NCBI RefSeq assembly: GCF_010726645.1
Contig: NZ_AP022563.1
Location: 1,364,001-1,428,000, forward strand
DNA: 64,000 bases
Direction of reading: 5' to 3'
Origin: Mycolicibacterium duvalii
GTDB taxonomy: Bacteria; Actinomycetota; Actinomycetes; Mycobacteriales; Mycobacteriaceae
Positions 9,188 to 18,588 of this stretch are shown piece after piece (position 1 is the stretch's first letter; the number at the start of each line of letters is the position of its first letter). The position numbers and the translations under genes are program-made. The notes under the pieces were generated by a model. The model was not told the DNA's origin. It searched no databases and saw only the letters and a program-made list of their open reading frames with translations.

Positions 9188-10423
9188 ATGACGATCGGGA
9201 CCTCGCGGGCTTTCCGAAGCGCGCTGACGACCACACTGCTGGCGATCGTGACCGCCATCTCGCTGCTGGCTACCACGCCGACGGCGGGCGCGGCCAACGT
9301 GCTGACCTTGAGTCCGCTGCCGCACCGCATGCTTCCTGCCTTCCAGGGCGTGATGTGCGCAAGCCCGAACACTTGCAACGAGGTGAAGTACTCCTTCGCG
9401 ATGAACAGGTCGATCGAGAACCTGGACTACGCGATCAGGGCAGCGACTGCCGCAGTGACCGCCCCGGACCCGACCACGGGTGCCGTCGGTGAGGTGACCG
9501 ACGGTGACACAGTGACCGTCTTCGCGCTCAGCGGCGGCGCCATCGGCGTATCGAAGTGGCTGGACTGGAACGCCGGCGAGGCTGACGCCCCGTCGCCGGA
9601 GGTGCTGTCGTTCGTCGTGATAGGGAACCCGACCCGCAAGTACGGCGGCGCCAATCGTCGCTTCGACACCATGCCGCAGACGCAGTACAAGGTGCTCGAC
9701 ATCGCCCGGCAGTACGATCCGGTCGCCGACACCCCCGATCGGTTCAGCATCCTGGCGAGGCTGAACCTCACGCTGGGTTTCCTGTCACCGCTGCACTACG
9801 ACTACTCGACGATCGACATCAACGACCCGAACAACTACCGCTGGACCGAGGGCAACACCACCTACGTCCTGGTGCCCACCGAGGACTTGCCACTGTTGGC
9901 ACCGCTGCGGATGCTCGGCCTCTCGGCGCTGGCCGACCGGTTGAACGGGCCGCTGAAGGAGATCATCGAACGCGCCTACGACCGCCCCTGGGAGAGGGAT
10001 CCGCTCCCAGAGTCGCGTACCGTCGCCCAGTCCACGACGGCCGAGAGCGCGACGACGCGCGTCAGCCGACCCACGGCGCAGACGGTGACCGCCGCCGACG
10101 CAGAGCCGCAAGCCACGGACGCCGCCGGCGCCGAGTCGCGGCCCCGCCTGTCGGAGGACCGCGCCGAGGCGAGCACGGAGGCGGGCGAGACCGTGGGAAC
10201 CGACGAGGCGTCGACAACAGCCGTGGCCACGAAGACCGACGACGGATCCGCGACGGCGACCATCCTCGACGAGGACAGCCCTTCGGTTGTCGAGAACACC
10301 GAGGACCGGCAACTGGGCGTCCCCGCCGCCCGCCGCGTCGAGAAGTCCGACCGCGAGAAGAGCCGGACGACGTCTCGCGAGAAGAGCAGGGCGGCCAAAC
10401 GCGACGCGCGCAGCGACGACTGA
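9188..10423 (+). CDS. Secreted PE-PPE-domain protein
   Basis: A 411-residue secreted protein with signal sequence (about 1-35, cleavage near TAGAA) and a PE-PPE-type hydrolase domain to about residue 275. The nucleophile elbow is degenerate, ALSGG with S115, instead of GxSxG. FVVIGNPTRKYGG, DIARQYDPVADTPDR and TTYVLVPTEDLPLL correspond to conserved blocks of the family. Residues from about 283 form an acidic Thr/Ala/Glu tail with a strongly basic end. It follows the related gene at 7592 in the same direction after 309 bp but has diverged from it. A lipid esterase or acyltransferase in the cell envelope is the likely role; there is no direct evidence of substrate. Confidence 0.8.
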   Translation: MTIGTSRAFRSALTTTLLAIVTAISLLATTPTAGAANVLTLSPLPHRMLPAFQGVMCASPNTCNEVKYSFAMNRSIENLDYAIRAATAAVTAPDPTTGAVGEVTDGDTVTVFALSGGAIGVSKWLDWNAGEADAPSPEVLSFVVIGNPTRKYGGANRRFDTMPQTQYKVLDIARQYDPVADTPDRFSILARLNLTLGFLSPLHYDYSTIDINDPNNYRWTEGNTTYVLVPTEDLPLLAPLRMLGLSALADRLNGPLKEIIERAYDRPWERDPLPESRTVAQSTTAESATTRVSRPTAQTVTAADAEPQATDAAGAESRPRLSEDRAEASTEAGETVGTDEASTTAVATKTDDGSATATILDEDSPSVVENTEDRQLGVPAARRVEKSDREKSRTTSREKSRAAKRDARSDD

Positions 10424-10468
10424 GCGCCGCCCCGGCGGCACTTCGCAACGGTGTGCTTGGGTGGCGGG

Positions 10469-11302
10469 ATGGATGTCGGTGACCTCAGCCCTGTCGAACG
10501 AACCACGCTGCTGACCGAGTACGCCCGTGCTGTTGATGCGCGGCAGCCTCGACCCATCCTCGGCGACCCACTCGCCGACGAGGTCGTCCGGAAGATCGAC
10601 TACGACTACTCCACGCTGGGGGTCACCCCCAGCGTGCGTTGCCTGGTCGCGCTGCGGGCACGGATGTTGGACGACCGGGTCCGCGCGTTCGTGGCCGCGC
10701 ATCCCGATGCCGTCGTGGTCGATCTCGGTTCCGGGTTGTCCAGCATGGTCTACCGAGTCGACCCGCCGGGCTCGGTGGACTGGTACAGCGTCGACCTGCC
10801 GGGGGTTCTCGCGCTGCGCTCTGCGCTGCTGCCGCCGCGCACCGGCTCGCACACCGTTGCGGCATCAGTCGCCGAACCCGGGTGGTGCGACGCGATCCCG
10901 GCGCACCGTCCGACCATGGCAGTCGCGGATGGCCTGTTCGCTTTCCTGACCGAACCGGCGATCGTGTCGCTGCTGCGCCGGATCACCGGCCACTTCGACT
11001 CCGGAGCGGTGGCGTTCAACGACTACGGCCGGGTGAGCAAGCTCAACCGCATCACCGGTCAACTGGCGATGCGCGGGTCGAACTCGCCGCACCTGCAGTG
11101 GAATTTCGCAGGCTTCAAGGACCCCCGCCAACCCGAGCGGTGGAACTCCGATCTGCGGCTCGTGGAGGAGGCCAGTGCGATGTTCGAACCGGAGACCGAG
11201 CAGTTCCCGCGGGGGCTGCGGGCCGCCAGCCGGCTCGCCCGCCGGGTCCCCGCAATCGCCAGGAAGGCCCGGATCCTGCGATTCGAGTTCGCGCGCAGCT
11301 AG
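10469..11302 (+). CDS. SAM-dependent methyltransferase, LCM/TcmP type, copy 1
   Basis: A class I methyltransferase (277 residues from the chosen ATG) of the leucine carboxyl methyltransferase-like family common in mycobacteria. The N-terminal region LSPVERTTLLTEYARAVDAR, the SAM-binding motif VVDLGSGLSS and the acidic YSVDLPGV block are typical. The longest frame starts 18 bp earlier at a GTG, but GGTGGCGGG immediately before the ATG at 10469 favours the shorter start. The stop codon overlaps the stop of the convergent P450 gene in a shared CTAG. Substrate unknown; O-methylation of a hydroxyl or carboxyl is the usual reaction. Confidence 0.85.
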   Translation: MDVGDLSPVERTTLLTEYARAVDARQPRPILGDPLADEVVRKIDYDYSTLGVTPSVRCLVALRARMLDDRVRAFVAAHPDAVVVDLGSGLSSMVYRVDPPGSVDWYSVDLPGVLALRSALLPPRTGSHTVAASVAEPGWCDAIPAHRPTMAVADGLFAFLTEPAIVSLLRRITGHFDSGAVAFNDYGRVSKLNRITGQLAMRGSNSPHLQWNFAGFKDPRQPERWNSDLRLVEEASAMFEPETEQFPRGLRAASRLARRVPAIARKARILRFEFARS

Positions 11303-12666
11303 CTGCTGCGCTGTTCGGCGGACACCGACGCCGAACGCGGCTTCGCAGCCGGCGTCTTCCGTCGGTGCACCACCACGCGGCCCCCTTTGTTGGGCACGAT
11401 CGAGACACCTCGGTTGAACGGACGCTCGTCCGCGGCGTCGGTCGGTTCGATCCGGAACTCGCGCAGGATCGCGCGCACGGCGACCTCCATCTCCATGGAG
11501 GCGAAGGACGCACCGATGCAGCGGTTCATGCCGCCGCCGAACGGCACATAGGCGAACGGATTGGGATTCGCACCAAGAAAACGGTCGGGGTTGAACTTCT
11601 CCGGTTCGGGGAAGCTGTCGGCGGATGTCATCGCCAGGTGCAGCGCTCCCATCACCGTGGTGTCCTCAGGAATCACCCACTCCCCCAGCTGAACCCGCGT
11701 TCTGGTGCGGCGTAGCGACGCCGTCAGCACCGGGCGGGTGCGCTGCACCTCCTGGATCGTCGCCCGCAGCAGCTCCGAGCCGCCGGCGTCAGCCTCCTCG
11801 GTGAGCCGGGCCAGCAGCTCCGGATGACGCCGGACGCGTTCGATCACCCAGGACAGCTGGGATGACGTCGTCTCGTGCCCGGCGACGAGCAGGGTCAGCA
11901 GTTCGTCGGCGATGTGCTGGTCGGAGATCGGCGTACCGTCGTCGTAGCGCGTGCGCAGCAGCAGCGTCAGCACGTCCTGACGGTCGTCGAAGTCCGGATC
12001 GGCGCGGGCGTCGGAAATCAGCTTCGCGATCAGATCGTCCATCCGGCGGCGGTACTGGGCGAAGTGACCCCCGGGGCTCCATCTGCCGACATCGCGCCGA
12101 AACACCTCGGGTAGCAACGCGATACGCGACCCGAACTCCACCGCGGCGGGCATCAGAGTGCGCATCTCCTCGAGTTCGGCGCCCTCGGCGCCGAAGACCG
12201 CACGCAGGATGGTGTTCAGCGAGATGCGCATCATCGGTTCGAGGGTCTCGAACTCGACGCCCTCCGGCCACGTGGAGAGCTCGGAGCGCACCTCGGCTTC
12301 GGTGATGGTCTCGTAGGAGCGCATGCTCTTGCCGTTGAACGGCGGAAGCAGCAGTCGGCGGCGTGCCAGCAGCTCATCACCCTCGAGGGCGAACACCGAG
12401 CCCTCACCCAGGATCGCGCTGAGATTCTTCTTCGGCCGTCCGATGAGTTCGCGGCTGGAGCTGAACAGCTCCTTGATGTCGCTCGGCGAGCTCAGGATGA
12501 CCATCCGGCCGAACAGCGGCACGTTCAGCGTGAAGGCGCTGCCGTACCTCTTGGACAGCGCCGTCAGCATGCTGCTCTGGATCGCCACCATCCCAAGGCC
12601 CTGCAGCACCTTCGGCGCCCGCGGTCCGGGAGGCAGACGCACCGGATCTGTTGTCGCCGTGGTCAT
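11299..12666 (-). CDS. Cytochrome P450 (CYP138-like), copy 2
   Basis: A 455-residue P450 clearly paralogous to the one at 3795-5150. The key residues fall at the same positions: AGHETT 262-267, E306/R309 and haem-ligand C383 in FGGGMNRCIG. It starts at ATG after a GAGGGG site and lies only 12 bp downstream of the second BVMO-type gene, so the pair is almost certainly one operon. The divergence from copy 1 looks like an old duplication rather than a recent one. Substrate unknown. Confidence 0.92.
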   Translation of the reverse strand: MTTATTDPVRLPPGPRAPKVLQGLGMVAIQSSMLTALSKRYGSAFTLNVPLFGRMVILSSPSDIKELFSSSRELIGRPKKNLSAILGEGSVFALEGDELLARRRLLLPPFNGKSMRSYETITEAEVRSELSTWPEGVEFETLEPMMRISLNTILRAVFGAEGAELEEMRTLMPAAVEFGSRIALLPEVFRRDVGRWSPGGHFAQYRRRMDDLIAKLISDARADPDFDDRQDVLTLLLRTRYDDGTPISDQHIADELLTLLVAGHETTSSQLSWVIERVRRHPELLARLTEEADAGGSELLRATIQEVQRTRPVLTASLRRTRTRVQLGEWVIPEDTTVMGALHLAMTSADSFPEPEKFNPDRFLGANPNPFAYVPFGGGMNRCIGASFASMEMEVAVRAILREFRIEPTDAADERPFNRGVSIVPNKGGRVVVHRRKTPAAKPRSASVSAEQRSS

Positions 12667-12678
12667 TTCGTCACCCCT

Positions 12679-14163
12679 CTAGGCCATCGTGTAGTCGGTG
12701 AGCGGGAAGCGCTCCTGCGCCTTGACCGCACTGCGTACCGACGTCGGCCGGAACAGCGGGGACTCGCCCCTGCCGTTGAACCAGTATGACCGCGACGTGG
12801 CGCAGTTGCCCAATCGGAAGACCGAGTCGTCGAGCAGGCGCAGCATCTCGTCGAGGAACCGGGCGTTGGCGTCCTCGGTGACCTCGAAGGTGGTCGCGCC
12901 GCGTCGCTGCAACTCGCCGAACAGCCGCCGCATGTGCCGCATCTGGGTCTCGACGGTGTCGAACCAGCTCATCCCCACCCAGGCGTATGGACTGGCCTGG
13001 GTCAGCATGTTCGGGAACAGTGGCACCGTCATTCCCTCGTAGGCCTGGAACCTGTTCTCGCGCCACCACTTTCCGAGGTCTCGGCCCTCCCGCCCGATGA
13101 CCTCGATGGCGGGTAGATTCGATTCCCACACGTCGAACCCGGTGGCCAGCACCAGCGTGTCGACGACGCGCTTGGTGCCGTCTCTGCCGACGATGCCGTC
13201 GGGTTCGATCCGATCGATGCCCCCGGTCTCCAGATGCACGTTCGGCTTGGTGAAGGTGCGGTAATAGACGTTCGACAACGTGGGCCGCTTGCAACCGAAG
13301 TCGTAATCCGGCGTCAGCTTGCGGCGCAGTTCCTTGTCGCGGATGGCCAGGAACCGGTGCAGCGCACCGATCTTGGCGGCGATGGTGTTGATCGGCCGCA
13401 GCTGACGGAACTTCCACATCGCCAGCGTCGTCATGAAGTCCATGAACATGTCGCTGGAGAGACGGACGAAGCGTTGGGTCGCCGGGAACCTGGCGAAAAT
13501 GCGCTGAGTGCGGGGCCCGAATGACAGGTCCAGCTTCGGCATCACCCAGATGGGGGTGCGCTGATAGACCGTCAGGTCGGCGACATCTTCGGCCAGCTTC
13601 GGGATGAGTTGGACGCCGGTGGAACCGGTCCCGATGATCGCAGCGCGCTTACCGCGCAGCGAATAGTCGTCGTCCCAATCCTGGGCGTGCAGCACGGTGC
13701 CGGCGAACGTGTCGATGCCGGGGATGTCGGGCTTCTTGGGCTGGCACAGATACCCGGTCGCGAGCACCAGGAACTGTGCCTGCAGCGTCTGGCCACCGGC
13801 CAGCGTCACCAGCCAGCGCTGGGTTTCGTCATCCCAGCGGGCGCCGTCCACGACGGTGTTGAAGCGCATGTAGCGGCGCAGGTCGTACTTGTCGGCGACG
13901 TGTTCGGCGTAGCTCTTCAGCTCAGCACCCGGGGCATACAGCCGCGACCAGTACGGGTTGGGTTCGAACCAGTACGAATAGGTGGTGGACGGGACGTCAA
14001 CCGTCAATCCGGGATAACGGTTGACGTGCCACGTCCCACCTAGGTCGTCCTCGCGGTCGAGGATCGCGAGGTTGTGGTAGCCGAGCTCGTTGAGCGCGAT
14101 GGCCGCGCCCATGCCGCCGAACCCTGCACCGACGATGACGGCGTCGAACTGCGTGGTGGTCAC
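12679..14163 (-). CDS. FAD-dependent monooxygenase, Baeyer-Villiger type, copy 2
   Basis: A 494-residue paralogue of the enzyme at 5241-6725, with GAGFGG (12-17), the BVMO fingerprint FxGxxxHxxxW at F153/H159/W163, and the second Rossmann motif GTGSTG. The start is a GTG with no obvious ribosome binding site but a TAGTAT hexamer 6 bp upstream, as for a leaderless mRNA. It is the first gene of the second BVMO-P450 operon. The tight 12 bp spacing to the P450 suggests that the two oxidations act on one pathway. Confidence 0.9.
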   Translation of the reverse strand: MTTTQFDAVIVGAGFGGMGAAIALNELGYHNLAILDREDDLGGTWHVNRYPGLTVDVPSTTYSYWFEPNPYWSRLYAPGAELKSYAEHVADKYDLRRYMRFNTVVDGARWDDETQRWLVTLAGGQTLQAQFLVLATGYLCQPKKPDIPGIDTFAGTVLHAQDWDDDYSLRGKRAAIIGTGSTGVQLIPKLAEDVADLTVYQRTPIWVMPKLDLSFGPRTQRIFARFPATQRFVRLSSDMFMDFMTTLAMWKFRQLRPINTIAAKIGALHRFLAIRDKELRRKLTPDYDFGCKRPTLSNVYYRTFTKPNVHLETGGIDRIEPDGIVGRDGTKRVVDTLVLATGFDVWESNLPAIEVIGREGRDLGKWWRENRFQAYEGMTVPLFPNMLTQASPYAWVGMSWFDTVETQMRHMRRLFGELQRRGATTFEVTEDANARFLDEMLRLLDDSVFRLGNCATSRSYWFNGRGESPLFRPTSVRSAVKAQERFPLTDYTMA

Positions 14164-14169
14164 TCGGCG

Positions 14170-14175
14170 ATACTA
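14170..14175 (-). promoter_or_regulatory. Candidate -10 hexamer TAGTAT before BVMO copy 2
   Basis: On the minus strand TAGTAT lies 6 bp before the GTG start at 14163, a spacing expected if transcription starts at the first base of the start codon. No Shine-Dalgarno sequence is seen. Confidence 0.45.
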
Positions 14176-14231
14176 CGGGCTCGGTGGGGGTGAATCCCAC
14201 CGGCCGCAGACGAGCTTCGGCTACCCACTAG

Positions 14232-15977
14232 CTAACTGTCGGAGCCCTTGTCCGAGCCCGAGCCCGACGAGCGCTTGGAGCTCGAGCTGTCGCCGCTCGT
14301 GCCGGAGCCGCTGGACGAGGACGAGCTCGACGACGAGGTGGAGGTGGATTCCTTCGACTCGTTCGACTCGGTCTTGCTCTCCTGGGCCTCGTTGCTGCGC
14401 TTGAACTTGTCGCGCACCGACTTCACCGCATCGGCGACCGGATCGGAGGTGGCCTCCTCAGCGGCCTCGGTCTCCTCCGGGGCTTCCTCGACCGGGGTCT
14501 CCTCGACGGGGGTCTCCTCGACGGGGGTCTCCTCGACCGGGGTTTCCTCGACGGGGGTCTCCTCGACGGGGGTCTCCTCGACCGGGGTCTCGTCGACCGG
14601 GGTTTCCTCGACCGGGGTTTCCTCGACCGGGGTTTCCTCGACCGGCGTGGTGGGCTCCTCGGTCTTGTCCTGCGGCTTCAGGATCTCGGTCGCCTTGGCC
14701 TGGATGGCCTGCAGCGTCTTGCTGAGATCGCTCTCCGCGGGAGCGGCTTCCTCGGTGCTCTCCTCAGCCTCGGCCTGCCGCGCGGCGAGCACGGTGGTGT
14801 CCTCGGCGCCGGCGTCGCTCTCGTCCGCCGGCACATAATCGGGCTCGAGGTAGTCCTCGGTCGGCAGCGGCAGCCCCGTGGGCGTCTTGGCCTGCCACGG
14901 GAACAGCGGCTGCCAGCCGTCGTTGACCGGCTCCGGGAAGCCGTCCGACGGCTTCCAGCCCACCGGCATGAACGGGTCATACGGGTTGCACTGCGGGCAC
15001 AGAATCTTCGCGAACGGCCGCACGAAGTACGCCGCGGTGGAGTAGCGCGGGTTCCAGATGTAACTCTGCGGCTCGAACGGGTTCCACATGATCGCCAGCG
15101 TCTCGGCGAACTTGCGGTAGGCCATCATCTGCTCGTCGAACGTCGGGAACTTGACCGGCTCGGGGTCTTCGAGCAGGTAATCCCACAGCGCATTCGATCC
15201 GGCGTTCGGGTCGAGCTTGCGCGTCTCACCGTGCCACGGGATGTAGCTGTTGGGGTAGAGCTGTTCGCCCAGTGCGGTCGGCTTCCCGGTCGCTTCGTCA
15301 TACAGCGCCGGGTCCCACTCGTCCGTCGGGTTCCCGTTCTCGTCTTTGAGTTTGAAGTCCGCCGAGGCATCCTCGCCGATCTCGTAACCCCAGTAGTTCT
15401 CCCGCGAACTGACCGGATTCCACTTCGGGGTGCCCTCGGGGCCGTCGGGGGCGCCGTAGGTGAACCCGTCACCGAAGTAGAAGGACAGCGGGTTGACGCG
15501 GAACATGCTGTTGAGCATCTTGTCGCCCTCGGGGCACGGCGGCAGGCCCGAGCAGCCGTTGTGCATGGGCAGATTGGCGGCCATCCACGATTCGGCGGCC
15601 TCGCCGTACGGCTGCCAGAGCGGCTTGAACGGCGTCATCAGCGCGACGGTTGCGTAGGCCATGGCGGGGTTCGGCGGATCCCAGCCCAGCACGTTGACCT
15701 GTGAGTAGACCCACCAGTTGCCACTCTTGGCCCACGAGTCGGCCCAGAAGTTGACCGCGTCGACATGAGCTTGCGGGGCGTTGAGGACCGCGTTGATCAA
15801 GTTGGGCAGGATGTTGGCCGCCGACCGGGCGGTCAGGTTCACATCCGCGGTGACACTTCGCGCTTCCGGTTGCTGAGCCTGCGCGAGAGCAGTAGGCGTA
15901 ACGGGAGTAACGGAGATGACACTGGCCCCCACCAGCGCAACGCCAGCCGTGACATACGAACGTACGGCAGCAGGCAT
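14232..15977 (-). CDS. Secreted protein of unknown function with repetitive acidic tail
   Basis: A 581-residue exported protein that I cannot assign to a characterised family. The start is the ATG preceded by GAAAGGGG at good spacing; the longer open frame upstream is ignored. Residues 1-35 form a signal peptide (RSYVTAGVALVGASVISVTP). The body to about residue 400 is Trp/Tyr/Pro-rich, with NVLGWDPPNPAMAY, ANLPMHNGCSGLPPCPEGDK and a CPQCNP pair of cysteines. A disordered Glu-rich tail follows, containing 11 PVEET units, then a lysine-rich patch and a long serine run. The gene at 18589 encodes a paralogue with the same blocks. A cell-envelope role is inferred only from export. Confidence 0.75.
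   Translation of the reverse strand: MPAAVRSYVTAGVALVGASVISVTPVTPTALAQAQQPEARSVTADVNLTARSAANILPNLINAVLNAPQAHVDAVNFWADSWAKSGNWWVYSQVNVLGWDPPNPAMAYATVALMTPFKPLWQPYGEAAESWMAANLPMHNGCSGLPPCPEGDKMLNSMFRVNPLSFYFGDGFTYGAPDGPEGTPKWNPVSSRENYWGYEIGEDASADFKLKDENGNPTDEWDPALYDEATGKPTALGEQLYPNSYIPWHGETRKLDPNAGSNALWDYLLEDPEPVKFPTFDEQMMAYRKFAETLAIMWNPFEPQSYIWNPRYSTAAYFVRPFAKILCPQCNPYDPFMPVGWKPSDGFPEPVNDGWQPLFPWQAKTPTGLPLPTEDYLEPDYVPADESDAGAEDTTVLAARQAEAEESTEEAAPAESDLSKTLQAIQAKATEILKPQDKTEEPTTPVEETPVEETPVEETPVDETPVEETPVEETPVEETPVEETPVEETPVEETPVEEAPEETEAAEEATSDPVADAVKSVRDKFKRSNEAQESKTESNESKESTSTSSSSSSSSSGSGTSGDSSSSKRSSGSGSDKGSDS
14481..14645 (-). repeat. 15-bp coding tandem repeat (PVEET units)
   Basis: Eleven successive 15-bp units in the secreted-protein gene encode PVEET, with one PVDET and a terminal PVEEA. 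The DNA units are almost identical, differing mainly in GACGGGG versus GACCGGG, which suggests recent slippage expansion. Copy number may vary between strains. The limits are approximate to a few bases. Confidence 0.85.
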
Positions 15978-16243
15978 GACGCCCCTTTCGAATTCAGATT
16001 GCTGAGCGATGTTAGGACAGCGAGAACCGTATCCAAAAAGAGACCGAGTGTCTAGCAAACGAATCGATCCTGTCACAATTCACAACTTTGCTGACGGATG
16101 CGTTAGTTACTTGAGCTGCGGCTTCGAGGCAAAGAAAGATGGCGCATCGAGCAGGTGACACCCGGCTGTGCGCAAATAGGACGCGGTACACGTCAGTTTC
16201 GTTTTCTGGCTTCGCCGGGTAATCGCCGTCGGGCGCGTCAGCG

Positions 16244-17035
16244 TTACAGACCGCGGGCGCCGAGCCATTCGTCGATTCGGTTGCCAACGGCCGCCCAACC
16301 GGGTTCCAGCATCATATTGTGCCCCATATCGGGGAACAACTCGGCGGTCGTGCGGTAGGCCCGCGCCGTTTCGTGGACTTCGAGCTCGGTGACGGCGCCG
16401 TCGCGTCGCGCCCCGAGGACCAGGACCGGGGTCTCGACGCGCTCGGGACGGGGTCGGTCGTAGAGGCCGTCGAGGCCGGAGCGGGCACTCTCCTCCTGGA
16501 GCCTCGCCACGCAGTTCGCGACGACGTCGTCAGGGGTGCTCGGGGAGAAGAATCGCTCGCGCGCCAGCGCGAGGGTGCCGACATAGGGCAGCGACCTGCC
16601 GGTCGCCGACATCCGCGCGAAGTGCCACGGGTGCCGGCGCAGCCAGCGCAACCCCGATGCGATGTACCCGGAGGGCGGCATCGAGGCCATCAGCACCGCC
16701 GCCGGCGCCGCGCGGGTCTGCAGGTACTTCTGCACCAGGTAGCCGCCCATGGAATGGCCGACCAGAACAGGTGCGGTCGGCAACGTGTCGGCCACCGCGG
16801 CGATGTCGGCGAGGTAGTCGGCGAACGAGCATCGGCGCAGCGGCTTGGCGGTGGTGCTGGTGCCGTGCCCGCGCAGGCTCAGCGCGACGGCGTGGTAGCC
16901 GCGGTCGGCGAAGAAGTCCAGGAAGTGGTCGTCCCAGCACCATGCGGCATGCCAGGCCCCGTGGACGAACAGCAGTGGGATCGGGTGGGAATCGGTCGCG
17001 GAGCCCTTGGCGATGACCTCGAGTGCTTCGGGCAC
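16244..17035 (-). CDS. Alpha/beta-hydrolase fold protein
   Basis: A 263-residue soluble alpha/beta hydrolase with [10 protein letters not shown] (oxyanion-hole region, about 25-34), nucleophile elbow GHSMGG (S95), probable catalytic Asp at D212 (GARRDGAV) and His at H239 (DMGHNM). The triad is complete. No signal peptide is seen. It could be an esterase, lipase or lactonase; the fold alone does not decide. It is divergent from the ketoreductase gene at 17059, with only 23 bp between the start codons. Confidence 0.85.
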   Translation of the reverse strand: MPEALEVIAKGSATDSHPIPLLFVHGAWHAAWCWDDHFLDFFADRGYHAVALSLRGHGTSTTAKPLRRCSFADYLADIAAVADTLPTAPVLVGHSMGGYLVQKYLQTRAAPAAVLMASMPPSGYIASGLRWLRRHPWHFARMSATGRSLPYVGTLALARERFFSPSTPDDVVANCVARLQEESARSGLDGLYDRPRPERVETPVLVLGARRDGAVTELEVHETARAYRTTAELFPDMGHNMMLEPGWAAVGNRIDEWLGARGL

Positions 17036-17041
17036 GACCCG

Positions 17042-17051
17042 ATAGTACGGT
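17042..17051. promoter_or_regulatory. Overlapping divergent leaderless promoters
   Basis: Two TAnnnT hexamers overlap in the 23 bp between divergent starts. TACTAT on the minus strand (17042-17047) is 6 bp before the hydrolase GTG. TACGGT on the plus strand (17046-17051) is 7 bp before the ketoreductase GTG. Simultaneous use by two polymerases would be sterically difficult. Confidence 0.45.
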
Positions 17052-17058
17052 CGGTGAA

Positions 17059-18210
17059 GTGACGCGCGGTTTTCGGTTCGGTCTGCTCGACGGCATTGTC
17101 AACACCAGGTTCTCGGCATCCCTGCCCGCCACGTCGGCTGCGCTGACCGCCGCCGCGACCGGGGCTGATTCTCTGTGGGTCGGTGACCACCTGAACTCGC
17201 TGGTCCCCCGGTCGCTGGCCACCCCCGAGCACCTCGGCGTCGGCGCCAGACTCATTCCGAAGGTCGACGCCGTACTCGAACCGTGGACGATGCTGGGTCA
17301 TCTCGCGGCGCGCAACCGGTTCCGCCGCCTGCGGCTCGGGGTCTGCGTCACCGACGCCAGCCGCCGCAACCCCGCCGTGACCGCGCAGGCCGCGGCAACG
17401 TTGCACCTACTCACCCGTGGCCGCGGGCTGCTGGGCATCGGTGTCGGTGAACGAGAGGGCAACGAACCCTACGGCGTCGAGTGGACCAAGCCGGTGGCAC
17501 GCTTCGAAGAAGCGCTGGCCACCATCCGTGCCCTGTGGGACAGCGGCGGCGAACTGGTCACCCGGGACTCGCCCTATTTCCCGTTGCGCAACGCGCTTTT
17601 CGACCTCCCGCCGTACAAGGGCACGTGGCCCGAGATCTGGGTTGCCGCCCAAGGTCCGCGCATGCTGCGCCTCACCGGCCGCTACGGCGACGCCTGGGTT
17701 CCCTTCACGATCTCGCGTCCGGCCGACTACGCCGACTCACTGGCGACGGTCCGGGCCGCGGCCTCCGATGCCGGCCGCGACCCGATGGCGATCGTTCCCG
17801 CGCTCAACCGCGCCGTGGTGTGCGGGCGCACCCGCGACGACGTCGACGAGGCGCTCGACGGGGTCCTGTTCAAGACGATGGCGCTGGCGGCGCCCGCCCA
17901 CGCGTGGGCGCGGCACGGCGTCGAGCACCCGTTGGGCGCCGACTTCTCCGGCGTGCAGGACCTGATTCCGCAAACGATGGACTACGAGTCGGCGTTGTCG
18001 CACATCAAGAAGGTGCCGGTGTCGCTGATGAAGGAACTGTGCTTTCACGGCACCCCCGGCGAAGTCCTCGATCAGGTCGCCGAATGGCGCGACGCCGGCC
18101 TGGGCTACCTGCTGGTGATCAACGGCAGCCAGCTCAATCCGAGGTTGACCAAAGCAGTGTCGGCCAGCTTGCCGTTCGCGCGGGTGCTGCGCGGGTTGAA
18201 GCGGATGTGA
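17059..18210 (+). CDS. F420-dependent LLM-class ketoreductase, Rv2951c-like
   Basis: A 383-residue luciferase-like (TIM-barrel) oxidoreductase expected to use coenzyme F420. The central region closely matches my memory of M. tuberculosis Rv2951c, the phthiodiolone/phenolphthiodiolone dimycocerosate ketoreductase. Examples are [58 protein letters not shown] and [16 protein letters not shown]. That enzyme reduces the keto group of phthiodiolone to the hydroxyl that is then O-methylated. Its presence in the same window as a Pps locus and Rv2952-like methyltransferases supports a phthiocerol-type product. The start is the GTG at 17059, which removes 12 unrelated residues and aligns with family N-termini. 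Confidence 0.88.
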   Translation: MTRGFRFGLLDGIVNTRFSASLPATSAALTAAATGADSLWVGDHLNSLVPRSLATPEHLGVGARLIPKVDAVLEPWTMLGHLAARNRFRRLRLGVCVTDASRRNPAVTAQAAATLHLLTRGRGLLGIGVGEREGNEPYGVEWTKPVARFEEALATIRALWDSGGELVTRDSPYFPLRNALFDLPPYKGTWPEIWVAAQGPRMLRLTGRYGDAWVPFTISRPADYADSLATVRAAASDAGRDPMAIVPALNRAVVCGRTRDDVDEALDGVLFKTMALAAPAHAWARHGVEHPLGADFSGVQDLIPQTMDYESALSHIKKVPVSLMKELCFHGTPGEVLDQVAEWRDAGLGYLLVINGSQLNPRLTKAVSASLPFARVLRGLKRM

Positions 18211-18588
18211 CGCCGCGCTGGTCACGGCGTTGCCCGGATCGCGGTGTGGATGAGCGTAATGCGTGGCCCGGCGCCGACGCGGGCGGGCGCAGGCGGGATC
18301 CGACTGACGCCGGTCAATCAGATTGCGGCCGGGTGCCCCCGTCGACCCTCGTTGACGAATGCGTTAAATCGCTGGCAGCGGCCCCGGGCTGGTGCACCCG
18401 GGGCGTGCCGACGTCGGCGGAGACGGTACGACAGCCCGAAAGTTGTGACTTCTGTGAAATAACTCGATCCGCCGGACTAGGTGGGACCCAGCAGATAAGG
18501 TAAGTTTGCTGACCAGGCTCCGAGCCGGAGCCTTCCGATGTGGTGGAACACCATGTCGCCGTTGATGAATCCGAAAGGGGGGCCGTCG
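18211..18588. other. Intergenic region (378 bp)
   Basis: No gene is supported. It precedes the secreted protein at 18589. TAAGGT at 18496-18501 is a possible -10 element. The 51 bp of open frame directly upstream of 18589 probably belongs to the leader, because the strong AAAGGGGGG ribosome binding site sits just before the internal ATG. Confidence 0.5.
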
